A DNA stretch of 64,000 bases. Source: Nocardioides alkalitolerans DSM 16699 (GTDB lineage: Bacteria; Actinomycetota; Actinomycetes; Propionibacteriales; Nocardioidaceae). This document shows, piece by piece, positions 16,194 through 24,633 of the stretch. The DNA lies in contig NZ_AUFN01000011.1 in NCBI RefSeq assembly GCF_000426525.1, positions 62,001 to 126,000 of the forward strand, read 5' to 3'. A program made the translations under genes and the position numbers. The notes under the pieces are model-generated. The model worked only from the letters and a program-made list of their open reading frames with translations, was not told where the DNA came from and ran no database searches. How positions within the stretch are numbered: position 1 is the first letter of the stretch; the number at the start of each line of letters is the position of its first letter.

Positions 16194-18298
16194 CGGACGC
16201 CCACCGAGAGGTCGTAGAGCGTCACGCCGTCGACGGTCGTGGCGGTGAAGGTCGACTCGACCCAGGCCGAGATCGCCGAGGCGGTCGACGTCGCGCCGTC
16301 GGTGCCGCCCATCTGGCCCATCCCGCCCATCTGGCCGCCGCCGGCGATGAACCAGTGGATGTCGCCGTTGGCGACGTACGTCTGGAACTCCTCGAGCGTG
16401 GGGCTCGGGTCGGAGCCGTTGAAGCCCCCGATCGCCATCACCGGCTCCTCGCTGGCCAGCTGGTAGCCGGCCGCCGAGTTCGAGCCCACCGCGGCCGCCG
16501 CCCAGGTGTAGGTCGACGCGTCCTCCTGCAGCAGCGCCGTGATCTCGTCCGTGGACTCGCTGCCGCTGAGCAGCCCGCCGACACCGCCACCCGTCTGGCC
16601 ACCCGTCTGGCCACCCGGTGCGGTCCCGGTCGTCCCGCCGGGGAGGGTGGGCGCCGTGCCGCCCGGCGTGGCTCCGGGCATGCCGCCCCCGCCGCCCGTC
16701 GCCCCCGGTCCGCCCATGCCGCCCGGTCCGCTCGCGGCGCTGGCGGGTCCGGCGGTGACGATCGAGCCCTCGTGGGGCGTCGCGGCCGTGGCCAGCGAGT
16801 ACGCCGCGGGCCCGGCGAGGCCGGCGAGCAGGGCGGTGGTCGCGACGGCGTACCCGACGCGGGCCGGCAGGTGCCGCACCCCGACGAGCAGCAGGGCCGA
16901 GGCGATCCCGACGACGGCGACGACGTACTTCAGCCACGGGTGCCAGTCGCCCGCCCGCTGGAGCAGCACGAACGCCCAGGCCGAGGTGAGCGCCACCGTG
17001 AAGCCGAGCAGCCCGGAGGCGACGAGCGAGCGGCGTGCCCGCCAGAGCGTGACGGCGCCGATGCCCACGAGCGCGGCGACCGCCGGGGCCAGGGCCACGG
17101 TGTAGTACTCGTGGAAGATCCCGGCCATGAAGCTGAACGTCAGGCCGGTGACGAGCAGCCAGCCGAGCCAGAGCACGAGGCTGGCGCGCACGCTGCGGCC
17201 GCGGGCGACGTCGTACGTCGTGCCGCGGCGCCGCGCGAACCAGAGGGCCGCGCCGCCGAGCAGGAGCGCCGCGGGCAGCAGCCACGCGATCTGGCCGCCG
17301 ATCGTCTCGGAGAACATGCGGCCGATGCCCGTCGTGCCCCAGCCACCGCCGCCGCCGACGGAGCCGGTCTCCTCGCCGTTGAGCCGGCCCAGGCCGTTGT
17401 AGCCGAGCGTGAGCTCGAGGATCGAGTTCTCCTGCGAGCCGCCGATGTAGGGGCGGGAGCCCGCGGGCACGAGCTCGACGATCGCCACCCACCAGCCACC
17501 GGCGACCACCATCGAGCCGAACGCCACGAGCAGGTGGCCGATCCGCTTCACCCAGGGCGCGGTCGCGAAGAGCGTGTACGCCGCGGCCAGCGCCGGCAGC
17601 ACCAGGAAGGCCTGGAGCATCTTCGTGAGGAACGCCAGGCCGACCAGCGCGCCGGCGAGGGCGAGCCAGCGGACCGGGTGACCCACGGGCCGCCCCGTCC
17701 CGCCGAGCGTGGAGGCCTCGACGGCCCGGAGCGTCGCCCAGGCGGCGCCGACCATGAGCAGCACGAGGAGCGCGTCGGGGTTGTCGAAGCGGAACATCAG
17801 GGTCGCGACCGGCGTCAGCGCCAGGGTCGCACCGGCGAGGAGGCCCGCGCCGTACGAACCGGTCGTGCGCCGCACCAGGCTGTGCAGCAGCGCCACGGAG
17901 GCGACACCCATGAGCGCCTGGGGCACGAGCAGGCTCCACGACGAGAGCCCGAAGACCCGGATCGAGAGCGCCATCGGCCACAGCGAGAGCGGGGTCTTGT
18001 CGACGGTGATCGCGTTGCCGGCGTCGGAGGAGCCGAAGAAGAACGCCTTCCACGACTCCGAGCCCGCCTGCGCCGCCGCGGCGTAGAAGGAGTTCGCCCA
18101 TCCGGAGGCGCCGAGGTCAGCGAGGTAGAGGGCGGCGGTCGCCACGAGGAGGGCGGCGAGGCCGAGGCGCTGGGCGGTGCGGCGCTCCATGCCGCGCACG
18201 CGGGCGCCGACGCCCGACAGGGCGGCGCCGCTGGGCCGGGGCGGCGCGGTGGTCGCGCCGCGGGCGGCGGTCAGGGTGGGGGTGGCGGTCGAGTCCAT
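16190..18298 (-). CDS. ArnT/GT39-like integral membrane glycosyltransferase
   Basis: 702 residues with about a dozen hydrophobic helices through residue 500. An N-terminal loop after the first helix contains YAAAAQAGSESWKAFFFG and DKTPLSLW, typical of GT-C enzymes using polyprenyl-phosphate sugars. A low-complexity Gly/Thr/Pro stretch (about 510-580), encoded partly by 12-bp tandem repeats near 16590-16620, leads to a C-terminal extracytoplasmic domain with a Gly/Met-rich patch (GGGQMGGMGQMGG). It is probably the transferase acting outside the membrane, fed by the coupled GT2. The start is ATG 18298. rocD ends 80 bp upstream, separated by a hairpin. Confidence 0.85.
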   Translation of the reverse strand: MDSTATPTLTAARGATTAPPRPSGAALSGVGARVRGMERRTAQRLGLAALLVATAALYLADLGASGWANSFYAAAAQAGSESWKAFFFGSSDAGNAITVDKTPLSLWPMALSIRVFGLSSWSLLVPQALMGVASVALLHSLVRRTTGSYGAGLLAGATLALTPVATLMFRFDNPDALLVLLMVGAAWATLRAVEASTLGGTGRPVGHPVRWLALAGALVGLAFLTKMLQAFLVLPALAAAYTLFATAPWVKRIGHLLVAFGSMVVAGGWWVAIVELVPAGSRPYIGGSQENSILELTLGYNGLGRLNGEETGSVGGGGGWGTTGIGRMFSETIGGQIAWLLPAALLLGGAALWFARRRGTTYDVARGRSVRASLVLWLGWLLVTGLTFSFMAGIFHEYYTVALAPAVAALVGIGAVTLWRARRSLVASGLLGFTVALTSAWAFVLLQRAGDWHPWLKYVVAVVGIASALLLVGVRHLPARVGYAVATTALLAGLAGPAAYSLATAATPHEGSIVTAGPASAASGPGGMGGPGATGGGGGMPGATPGGTAPTLPGGTTGTAPGGQTGGQTGGGVGGLLSGSESTDEITALLQEDASTYTWAAAAVGSNSAAGYQLASEEPVMAIGGFNGSDPSPTLEEFQTYVANGDIHWFIAGGGQMGGMGQMGGTDGATSTASAISAWVESTFTATTVDGVTLYDLSVGVR

Positions 18299-18334
18299 GA
18301 CCCCGAGGCTCGACCGCTCCGCTGGGTGGGGCGT

Positions 18335-18370
18335 GGGGTGCGCCTGTCAGCAGGCTGTGAGGCGCACCCC
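18335..18370 (-). terminator. hairpin terminator downstream of the ornithine aminotransferase gene
   Basis: GGGGTGCGCCT (18335-18345) and AGGCGCACCCC (18360-18370) form a perfect 11-bp stem with a 14-nt loop, 9 nt past the aminotransferase stop on the minus strand. There is no T run, as is usual for actinobacterial hairpins. Confidence 0.6.
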
Positions 18371-18378
18371 GGGAGGCG

Positions 18379-19644
18379 TCAGCCCCCGGTCACCACGGCC
18401 TCGAGCTGGTCGAGGCCCCAGTTGAGGTCGTCCTCGGTCACCACGAGCGGCGGCGCGAGGCGGATGGTCGAGCCGTGGGTGTCCTTGGCGAGCACGCCGC
18501 GGGCCATGAGCGCCTCGCAGACCGCGCGACCGGTGCCGACCGCCGGGTCGACGTCGATGCCGGCCCAGAGCCCGCGGGTGCGGACGGCGAGCGCGCCGCG
18601 CCCGACGAGCGACTCGAGGCGCGTGCGGAGCACGATGCCCAGCTTCTCGGAACGCTCCTGCAGCTCGCCGCTCGCGAGGATCTCGACGACCTTCGCGCCG
18701 ACCGCGCACGCCAGCGCGTTGCCGCCGAACGTCGAGCCGTGCTGGCCCGGGTGGAGCACACCGAGCACGTCGCGGTTCGCGACGACCGCCGAGACGGGCA
18801 CGATGCCGCCGCCGAGGGCCTTGCCGAGCACGTAGAGGTCGGGCACGACGTCCTCGTGGTCGCAGGCGAAGGTGCGCCCGGTGCGGCCGAGGCCGGCCTG
18901 GATCTCGTCGGCCGCGAAGAGCACGTTGTGGCGCGTCGTGATCTCGCGGACCGCCCGCAGGTAGCCGGTCGGCGGGATGACCACGCCGCCCTCGCCCTGG
19001 ATGGGCTCGATGAGCACGGCCACCGTGTTCGGGGTGATGGCCTCCTCGAGGGCGGCCGCGTCGCCGTACGGCACCTGCACGAAGCCGGGCGCGAACGGGC
19101 CGAAGCCGTCGCGGGCGTCGGGGTCGTCGGAGAAGCCCACGATGGTCGTCGTGCGGCCGTGGAAGTTGCCGCCGGCCACGATGATCTCGGCGGAGTCGTT
19201 CTCGACGCCCTTGATGTCGTAGCCCCACTTGCGGGCGACCTTGATCGCGGTCTCGACCGCCTCGGCCCCCGTGTTCATGGGCAGCACGAGCTCCTTGCCG
19301 GCGAGGTCACCGAGCCCGGCGCAGAACCGGCCGAACTGGTCGTGCACGAACGCGCGGCTCGTGAGCGTGAGCTTGTCGAGCTGCTCGTGGGCGGCGGCCA
19401 GCAGCTCGGGGTGGCCGTGGCCGAAGTTGAGGGCGGAGTAGCCCGCGAGCATGTCGAGGTAGCGGGTGCCGTCGACGTCGGTCATCCAGGCGCCCTCGGC
19501 GTGGGCGACCACCACCGGGAGCGGGTGGTAGTTGTGCGCCGTGCGCTCCTGGGCCTCCTGGAAGTAGGCCTGGCTGCGGGGAGCGTCGACCGTCCCGTCC
19601 GTGGTCGGGGTCGCAGTGGTGCCGTGGGTCGTCGTGCTGGTCAT
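18379..19644 (-). CDS. rocD: ornithine--oxo-acid aminotransferase
   Basis: 421-residue class-III PLP aminotransferase matching ornithine delta-aminotransferase, which converts ornithine and 2-oxoglutarate to glutamate semialdehyde and glutamate. Motifs: LDMLAGYSALNFGHGHP, MNTGAEAVETAIK, NFHGRTTT, EPIQGEGGV, FAADEIQAGLGRTG and the lysine in VLGKALGGG. The start is ATG 19644 with GAGGAGG 6 nt upstream; the frame extends further but unsupported. No arginase or RocF partner is adjacent. A perfect palindrome 51 bp upstream (19695-19709) may be its operator. Confidence 0.9.
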   Translation of the reverse strand: MTSTTTHGTTATPTTDGTVDAPRSQAYFQEAQERTAHNYHPLPVVVAHAEGAWMTDVDGTRYLDMLAGYSALNFGHGHPELLAAAHEQLDKLTLTSRAFVHDQFGRFCAGLGDLAGKELVLPMNTGAEAVETAIKVARKWGYDIKGVENDSAEIIVAGGNFHGRTTTIVGFSDDPDARDGFGPFAPGFVQVPYGDAAALEEAITPNTVAVLIEPIQGEGGVVIPPTGYLRAVREITTRHNVLFAADEIQAGLGRTGRTFACDHEDVVPDLYVLGKALGGGIVPVSAVVANRDVLGVLHPGQHGSTFGGNALACAVGAKVVEILASGELQERSEKLGIVLRTRLESLVGRGALAVRTRGLWAGIDVDPAVGTGRAVCEALMARGVLAKDTHGSTIRLAPPLVVTEDDLNWGLDQLEAVVTGG

Positions 19645-19694
19645 GCTCGCCTCCTCGTGTCGTTGCGGGCATGGCCTCCGGGTCGTGGCGCCCG

Positions 19695-19709
19695 GATTGT
19701 CAGACAATC
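19695..19709. promoter_or_regulatory. 15-bp perfect palindrome upstream of rocD
   Basis: GATTGTCAGACAATC lies 51 bp before the rocD start and overlaps the last codons of the histidine kinase gene. Its TTGTCAGACAA core fits the TNGTNNNACNA consensus known for FadR-type GntR regulators, so it is a candidate operator for rocD. No GntR gene of that type is nearby. Confidence 0.45.
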
Positions 19710-21295
19710 TGCCCGTCGGTCAGCGTAGCGGGTCCGCGCGGGACCAGCACCTCCACCGTGGTGTCTCCGGGCCGACTTCTCAAGCCGACGGAGCCGCCGT
19801 GGGCCTCCACGATGGCCCTGACCAGGGCCAACCCGAGTCCGGAGCCCCCCGCTCCGCGCCCCCCGTCGGGCCCGTCGGGGCCGTCGTCGGCGTCGGTGTC
19901 GCGGGTCCGCGCGGTGTCGCCCCGCACGAACCGGTCGAACGCCGACCCCACGAGCGGCTCGGGGAACCCCGGTCCGTCGTCGTGCACGAGCAGGCGCACG
20001 ACGTCGTCCTCGGGCCGGGCCGTGACCGTCACCGTGGTGCCCGCGGGCGTGTACTTGCGGGCGTTCGTCAGCAGGTTGGTGACCACCTGGTGCAGGCCGT
20101 GGGCGTCGCCGGTGACCTCGACGGCCTCGTCGGGCAGCTCCAGGCGCCACCGGTGGTCGGGCGCCAGCACCCGGGCGTCGGCGGTCGTCTCGAGCAGCAG
20201 CATCGTCACGTCGACGGGCTCCTGCGCCAGCGGGCGGCCGGCGTCGAGCCGGGCGAGCATGAGCAGGTCCTCCACGAGCCGCGCCATGCGTCCGGACTCG
20301 CCCTCCACCTTGACCAGCGCCGTCCGCGCCGCGTCGGCGTCGCCGCGCCGGCGGCGGGCCAGCTCGGCGTACCCCGCGATCGTCGCCAGCGGCGTGCGCA
20401 GCTCGTGGGAGGCGTCGGCGACGAACTGGCGCACCTGCTGCTCGCTGCGGTGCCGGGCGGTGATGGCGTCGTCGACGTGGGTCAGCAGCGTGTCGAGGGC
20501 GGCCCCGACCCGGCCGACCTCCGTCTGCTCGTCGGTCAGGTACGGCGGCACGCGGCCGACGAGGTCGACCTCGCCGCGGGCGAGCGGCAGGGTCGCGACC
20601 TCGTGCGCGGTGGCGGCGACCTCGCGCAGGGGCCGCAGCTGGCGTCGTACGACGACGAGGCCCGCCCCCGCGGCCACCCCGATGCCCAGGAGCGCCAGGA
20701 GCGCCTCCCACCAGATGAGGCTCGCGAGCACGCCGTCGACGTCGTCGGTGGGCAGGCCGTTGACGACGGTGCCGCTGCCGGTCTCCAGGGCCGCGACGCG
20801 GTAGTCCCCGACGCCGGGCAGGTCGACGGCGTGCACCTCGCCGTCGGTCGGGACGGTCTCGAGCACCTCCATCGCCGCGCTCGAGAGGGTCTGGGTGCCG
20901 GCGCTGGCGGTGATGACGCAGCCGATGTCGCCCGAGCCGCCCGATGTACCGCCGCTCGCGTCGTACGTGGCCGTGAGGGTGCCGGCCCCCTGCCCGGGGA
21001 TCGCGCGGAAGCACCCGGTGCCGTCGGTGGGGCGCGGCGGCAGGCCGGGGGAGTCGTCGGGGCCGCGGTCGAACCCGGTGGCGCGGGCGAGCGACTGGCT
21101 GACCTCGGCGTCGAGGCGCGCGGTGAGGTAGGCGTGCATCGCCACCGTGGTCGCCGCCCCGACGCAGAGCGACACGACGGCCACCAGCGCGACGGCGGTG
21201 ACCACCAGGCGCGAGGTGAGGGAGGCGAACGGGCGCCGGCCCGAGTTGCGGGCCAGGGAGGAACGGGCCAGGGGGGAGCGGGTCGGGGGAGGCAC
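19700..21295 (-). CDS. sensor histidine kinase
   Basis: 531-residue membrane kinase. Two transmembrane helices (about 29-50 and 197-216) flank an extracellular domain with two cysteines. A HAMP domain follows (about 217-275), then the phospho-acceptor His297 in ASHELRTPL, and an ATPase domain with NLLTNARKYTP, DDGPGF and GSGLGLALV. A Gly/Asp-rich insert (DADDGPDGPDGG) sits in the ATP lid. GTG at 21295 begins 3 bp after the response regulator stop, so the pair is one operon. The signal is unknown. Confidence 0.92.
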   Translation of the reverse strand: MPPPTRSPLARSSLARNSGRRPFASLTSRLVVTAVALVAVVSLCVGAATTVAMHAYLTARLDAEVSQSLARATGFDRGPDDSPGLPPRPTDGTGCFRAIPGQGAGTLTATYDASGGTSGGSGDIGCVITASAGTQTLSSAAMEVLETVPTDGEVHAVDLPGVGDYRVAALETGSGTVVNGLPTDDVDGVLASLIWWEALLALLGIGVAAGAGLVVVRRQLRPLREVAATAHEVATLPLARGEVDLVGRVPPYLTDEQTEVGRVGAALDTLLTHVDDAITARHRSEQQVRQFVADASHELRTPLATIAGYAELARRRRGDADAARTALVKVEGESGRMARLVEDLLMLARLDAGRPLAQEPVDVTMLLLETTADARVLAPDHRWRLELPDEAVEVTGDAHGLHQVVTNLLTNARKYTPAGTTVTVTARPEDDVVRLLVHDDGPGFPEPLVGSAFDRFVRGDTARTRDTDADDGPDGPDGGRGAGGSGLGLALVRAIVEAHGGSVGLRSRPGDTTVEVLVPRGPATLTDGQIV

Positions 21296-21298
21296 GGG

Positions 21299-22009
21299 TC
21301 AGTCGGCCGGCTTGAGCACGTAGCCGGCGCCGCGCATCGTGTGGATCATCGGTGCGCGGCCGACGTCGATCTTCTTGCGCAGGTAGGAGATGTAGAGCTC
21401 GACCACGTTGGCCTGGCCGCCGAAGTCGTAGTTCCAGACCCGGTCGAGGATCTGGGCCTTGCTCAGCACCCGCTTCGGGTTGCGCATGAGGAAGCGGAGC
21501 AGCTCGAACTCGGTCGCCGTCAGCTGCACCTCGGTGTCGCCGCGGCGTACCTCGTGGCTGTCCTCGTCGAGGCTGAGGTCGCCGACGAGCAGCACGTTCT
21601 CCCGGTCGGCGGCGCGGGCGCCCGCGCGGCGGAGCAGGGCGCGCAGGCGGGCCACGACCTCCTCGAGCGAGAACGGCTTGGTCACGTAGTCGTCGCCGCC
21701 GGCGGTGAGCCCGGCGACCCGGTCCTCGACGGCGTCGCGGGCGGTGAGGAAGAGGACGGGCACGTCCGGGTCGGTGACGCGGACGCGGCGCAGCACCTCG
21801 AGGCCGTCGAAGTCGGGCAGCATCATGTCGAGCACCACGACGTCGGGGCCGAAGTCCTTCGCCGCGGCGACGGCCTTGGTGCCGGTGTGCGCCATCCGGG
21901 TCTCGAAGCCCTCGTAGCGCAGCGCCATCACGACGAGCTCGGCGATGTTCACCTCGTCGTCGACGACGAGGACGCGCAGGGGGGAGCCGTCGGGGCGGGT
22001 CAGGTCCAT
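21299..22009 (-). CDS. OmpR-family response regulator
   Basis: 236 residues: receiver domain (11-125) with acidic pocket VVDDE, phosphorylated Asp61 in VVLDMMLPDFDG, and TARD/VTKPF switch residues; then an OmpR-type winged helix (about 140-235; TATEFELLRFLMRNPKRVLSK and NVVELYISYLRKKID). It works with the kinase directly downstream. ATG at 22009 is the only start giving a normal receiver N-terminus. CACAGT 7 nt upstream could be a leaderless -10. GTGAG-type direct repeats (22045-22059) in the divergent intergenic region are possible binding sites. Confidence 0.93.
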   Translation of the reverse strand: MDLTRPDGSPLRVLVVDDEVNIAELVVMALRYEGFETRMAHTGTKAVAAAKDFGPDVVVLDMMLPDFDGLEVLRRVRVTDPDVPVLFLTARDAVEDRVAGLTAGGDDYVTKPFSLEEVVARLRALLRRAGARAADRENVLLVGDLSLDEDSHEVRRGDTEVQLTATEFELLRFLMRNPKRVLSKAQILDRVWNYDFGGQANVVELYISYLRKKIDVGRAPMIHTMRGAGYVLKPAD

Positions 22010-22070
22010 GCGACGCACTGTGCCGCAGGTTCCTGTGCGCCTGCTGTGAGTGGTGTGAGAGCGTGCGCCC

Positions 22071-22745
22071 GTGCCCGCCTCCCTGCTCCTGCTGTCGGTC
22101 TGGCGCCTCGTCGTCGCGGGCTCCGCCCTCACCGGGTTCGTGCTCGCCACCGACCGGCTCGGACCGGGCGCCTGGCAGGCCCTCAGCCAGCTCGCGAGCC
22201 TGGCCACGGCGTGCGTCTACGTCGGCCTGCTCTGCTACCCGGCGTTGGTCGGTGGTCGCCGGCACGAGCCCCGTTCACCCTGGCTGCGGGGCGCGACCAC
22301 CGTGGTGCTGCTCCTCGTCGGCGGTGCCTACTTCGCCCTGCTCGGCGGTGACGTCGACCAGACCTGGTCGCTGCTCGAGCACCTCGTGACGCCGGTGCTC
22401 GTGCTCGCCGACTACCTCCTCGTCGGCCGCAACCAGCGCGCCGTCCGCTGGTGGTACCCCCTCACCTGGCTGCTGCCGCCGCTCGCCTACCTGGGCTTCT
22501 ACTACGCCGTCGGCCTCGACGCCTACGGCTTCCTCGACCCCTCCGCCGGCGCGTTCGTGCCCACGCTGCTCGGCCTGCTGGCGGGCGTGCTCGCGCTGGG
22601 CTGGCTGCTCGTCGGGTACGGCGCGCTGCGGCGCCTCGTCGGCCCCGACCCGGCCTCGGGTCCGGCCCCGGCCCGCTATACCCAGCAGATCCCCGGCTCG
22701 GTCACAGCGTCGCCACAGGTACGGCGCGCAGCCTCGACGTCATGA
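22071..22745 (+). CDS. Pr6Pr-like integral membrane protein
   Basis: 224-residue protein with about six membrane helices. The segment LLEHLVTPVLVLADYLLVGRNQRAVRWWYPLTWL is characteristic of Pr6Pr-type proteins, relatives of the FAR-17a/AIG1 fold. Function is unknown in bacteria. The start is GTG 22071, divergent from the response regulator with a 61-bp gap, which raises the possibility that the two-component system controls it. Its stop overlaps the next start (ATGA). Confidence 0.78.
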   Translation: MPASLLLLSVWRLVVAGSALTGFVLATDRLGPGAWQALSQLASLATACVYVGLLCYPALVGGRRHEPRSPWLRGATTVVLLLVGGAYFALLGGDVDQTWSLLEHLVTPVLVLADYLLVGRNQRAVRWWYPLTWLLPPLAYLGFYYAVGLDAYGFLDPSAGAFVPTLLGLLAGVLALGWLLVGYGALRRLVGPDPASGPAPARYTQQIPGSVTASPQVRRAASTS

Positions 22746-23380
22746 GCGACCAGCCCCACCGTGACCTCCCGCCGCGTCCCGGCGACCGGACGCCCGATGC
22801 GTTCGGCCTCTACCCCCAGGAGCCGCCGTCGACGGCGGCGTTCCCCTCCGCGGCCGAGCCTCCGCCCCGGCTGGGCCCGCCGCCGCACGACGGCACCGCG
22901 ACGTACGTCGTGGAGCAGGGCCCCGGCGTCGAGCCGCCCCGCACCACCCTGCGCGATCGGGTGCTCTCGCTGCGCGCCGTGGCCGCCGTCGCCCTCGCGA
23001 GCGTCATCCTCGGCGCCGGCGGCGGCGTCGCGCTGGGCGCCGTGACCGACGGCTCCTCGACCTCCGGGGGTCCCGGCGGGCAGGGATTCCGCGGCGGCCA
23101 GCAGGGCCAGCAGTTCGGGCAGCAGGCGCCGGACGGGACCGACGACGACACCGACGACACCGACGACGGCACCGGCACCACGACCGACGACGGCACCGAC
23201 GACGGCACCGACGACGGCACCGATGGAACGGGCACGCTCCCGGACGGCACCACCGTCGACCCCTTCGCCGGCCAGGGCGCGCCGCCGGCTCCGCCGGGCG
23301 GCATGCCCGGCTCGACCGCCCCGCGCGACGACACCGACACGGGGTCCGCGGCCCCTGGGACGACGTCCGGCACGACCTGA
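22742..23380 (+). CDS. single-pass membrane protein with Asp/Gly/Thr-rich repeats
   Basis: 212 residues, not recognised. A proline-rich cytoplasmic N-terminus leads to one membrane helix (about 80-100; AVAAVALASVILGAGGGVALGAV). A low-complexity tail follows: Gly/Gln-rich, then DGT/DDT repeats encoded by 12-bp tandem units (GACGACGGCACC, about 23185-23222), then a Pro/Gly-rich end. The tail would be outside the cell. The start ATG at 22742 is coupled to the Pr6Pr stop; TATACC at 22677-22682 could be an extra promoter. The repeat number is likely variable between strains. Confidence 0.65.
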   Translation: MSDQPHRDLPPRPGDRTPDAFGLYPQEPPSTAAFPSAAEPPPRLGPPPHDGTATYVVEQGPGVEPPRTTLRDRVLSLRAVAAVALASVILGAGGGVALGAVTDGSSTSGGPGGQGFRGGQQGQQFGQQAPDGTDDDTDDTDDGTGTTTDDGTDDGTDDGTDGTGTLPDGTTVDPFAGQGAPPAPPGGMPGSTAPRDDTDTGSAAPGTTSGTT

Positions 23381-23396
23381 GCGGACCGGGTCCGAC

Positions 23397-23441
23397 AGTG
23401 CCGGGGTCCGGTGTCACTGGCTGGCACCAGAGCCCGGCACT
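23397..23441. repeat. 45-bp palindromic repeat, copy 1
   Basis: Begins AGTGCCGGG and ends CCCGGCACT (perfect 9-bp arms). It matches copy 2 at 24512-24556 at 36 of 45 positions directly and 37 of 45 when inverted. It lies 23 bp after the stop of the AbiEi/DUF559-like gene, which the two copies bracket. Confidence 0.85.
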
Positions 23442-23464
23442 GCACCCTCCCCGGGCCGACCTGG

Positions 23465-24445
23465 TCAGGCCTCCGCAGCCGGTACGGCGCACGCGGCGCC
23501 GCAGGCGCGCACCTCGCCCTGCCATCCACGTGCGCGCAGGATCGCCCCGAGCTTGACCGCCGTCGTGCAGGGCCGCTCGAAGACCTGGCCGTAGGAGAGC
23601 CGTCGCGTGTCCTGGCCGTCGACGGCGGCGTCGAGGTCGCGCTCCATGTCGGCGTCACGGGCCTCGGCGGTGTCGTGGAAGAGCCGGCCGTCGAGCTCGA
23701 CGAGGACCTCGCCGTAGTCGTTGTCGCGGTAGACCACACCGCTCGTCGCCGTCGCCCGGGCCTGACGGTCGGCGCGCGGCAGGCCGTGCGGGCGCTCGAC
23801 GAGGTCGACGTACCCCTGCTCGAGCACGGAGCAGGCCCCGTCCTCCAGGTCGCGCAGCACGGCGGCGAGCCAGGTCCGGTCGTGGCCGTCGACCCGGGGG
23901 CGCGCCTCCAGGTTCTCCCGGAGGAGCGCGGCGGTGGTCCGGCCGAGCTGGATGCTCCGCGCCATGACCCCGATGGCGGCGACCCGGTCCGTCGTGGCCA
24001 GCGCGACGTCGACGGTGGCGTCGTCGTAGCGCTGGCGCGGCGGGCCCAGGTTCCACCGGACGCGCTCCTGCAGCCGCGGCACCGCATGGACGACGACGGA
24101 TCCGGTCGGGGCCACGATCCAGCGCGTGCGGTCGACGGCCACGTGGATCGGGCCTTCGTCGCGGTGCTCGCGCTTCCCGGGGCCGTCCGCCGCCCGGAGC
24201 GCGGAGGCGCCGTACAGCGCCGCGGGCTCCGCGAGCAGGACCGCTGCCCAGGCCCGCTGACGCCACGACGGGGCACCGGTGTGGTCGATGTAGACGCCCG
24301 GATGGACGGGTGAGAGCAGGCGGCGTCGCAGCCACCGACGTACGACATGGGCCGCGACCCCCTGCTCGACCAGCTGTCCGCGCGCGACCACGCCGGCCTG
24401 GCGCCCGGCCAGGGCGACGACGTCGGGCGGCAGGGTCTCGGGCAC
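23465..24445 (-). CDS. AbiEi-antitoxin-domain / DUF559-like protein
   Basis: 326 residues. The N-terminal part (about 1-60; ALAGRQAGVVARGQLVEQGV) resembles the AbiEi antitoxin-type helix-turn-helix domain. The C-terminal part (about 225-320; VELDGRLFHDTAEARDADMERD) resembles the DUF559 PD-(D/E)XK nuclease-like fold, with the VELDGRLFH and arginine/aspartate-rich helix typical of Vsr-like proteins. GTG 24445 is chosen; in-frame ATGs at 24493 and 24532 lack a Shine-Dalgarno, and the latter lies inside repeat copy 2. No AbiEii toxin is adjacent. Palindromes on both sides suggest a gene that moves as a unit. Confidence 0.75.
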   Translation of the reverse strand: MPETLPPDVVALAGRQAGVVARGQLVEQGVAAHVVRRWLRRRLLSPVHPGVYIDHTGAPSWRQRAWAAVLLAEPAALYGASALRAADGPGKREHRDEGPIHVAVDRTRWIVAPTGSVVVHAVPRLQERVRWNLGPPRQRYDDATVDVALATTDRVAAIGVMARSIQLGRTTAALLRENLEARPRVDGHDRTWLAAVLRDLEDGACSVLEQGYVDLVERPHGLPRADRQARATATSGVVYRDNDYGEVLVELDGRLFHDTAEARDADMERDLDAAVDGQDTRRLSYGQVFERPCTTAVKLGAILRARGWQGEVRACGAACAVPAAEA

Positions 24446-24511
24446 GGAGACGAGCCTGGCGGAGCCCGCGGGACGCCGCCACCGCCCGGCCATCCGCCTG
24501 TGGAGAACGTC

Positions 24512-24556
24512 AGTGCCGGGACCTGCTGCCACCAGGTGGCACCGGAGCCCGGCACT
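24512..24556. repeat. 45-bp palindromic repeat, copy 2
   Basis: Same ends as copy 1 (AGTGCCGGG and CCCGGCACT) plus an inner stem GCCAC/GTGGC. It lies 66 bp before the AbiEi/DUF559-like start and 77 bp before hrpA. Confidence 0.85.
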
Positions 24557-24633
24557 CGACCGATGCCCGCAGAGCGCCTCCGGGCGAATCCCGGTCGCGC
24601 GGCCCTGGGGGCCTCGGGGAGAATGGTCGGGCT

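Noticed and set aside
23465..24556. Insertion sequence carrying a transposase
   Set aside because: The product has no transposase motif and the flanking palindromes are not simple terminal inverted repeats with target duplications that I can see.
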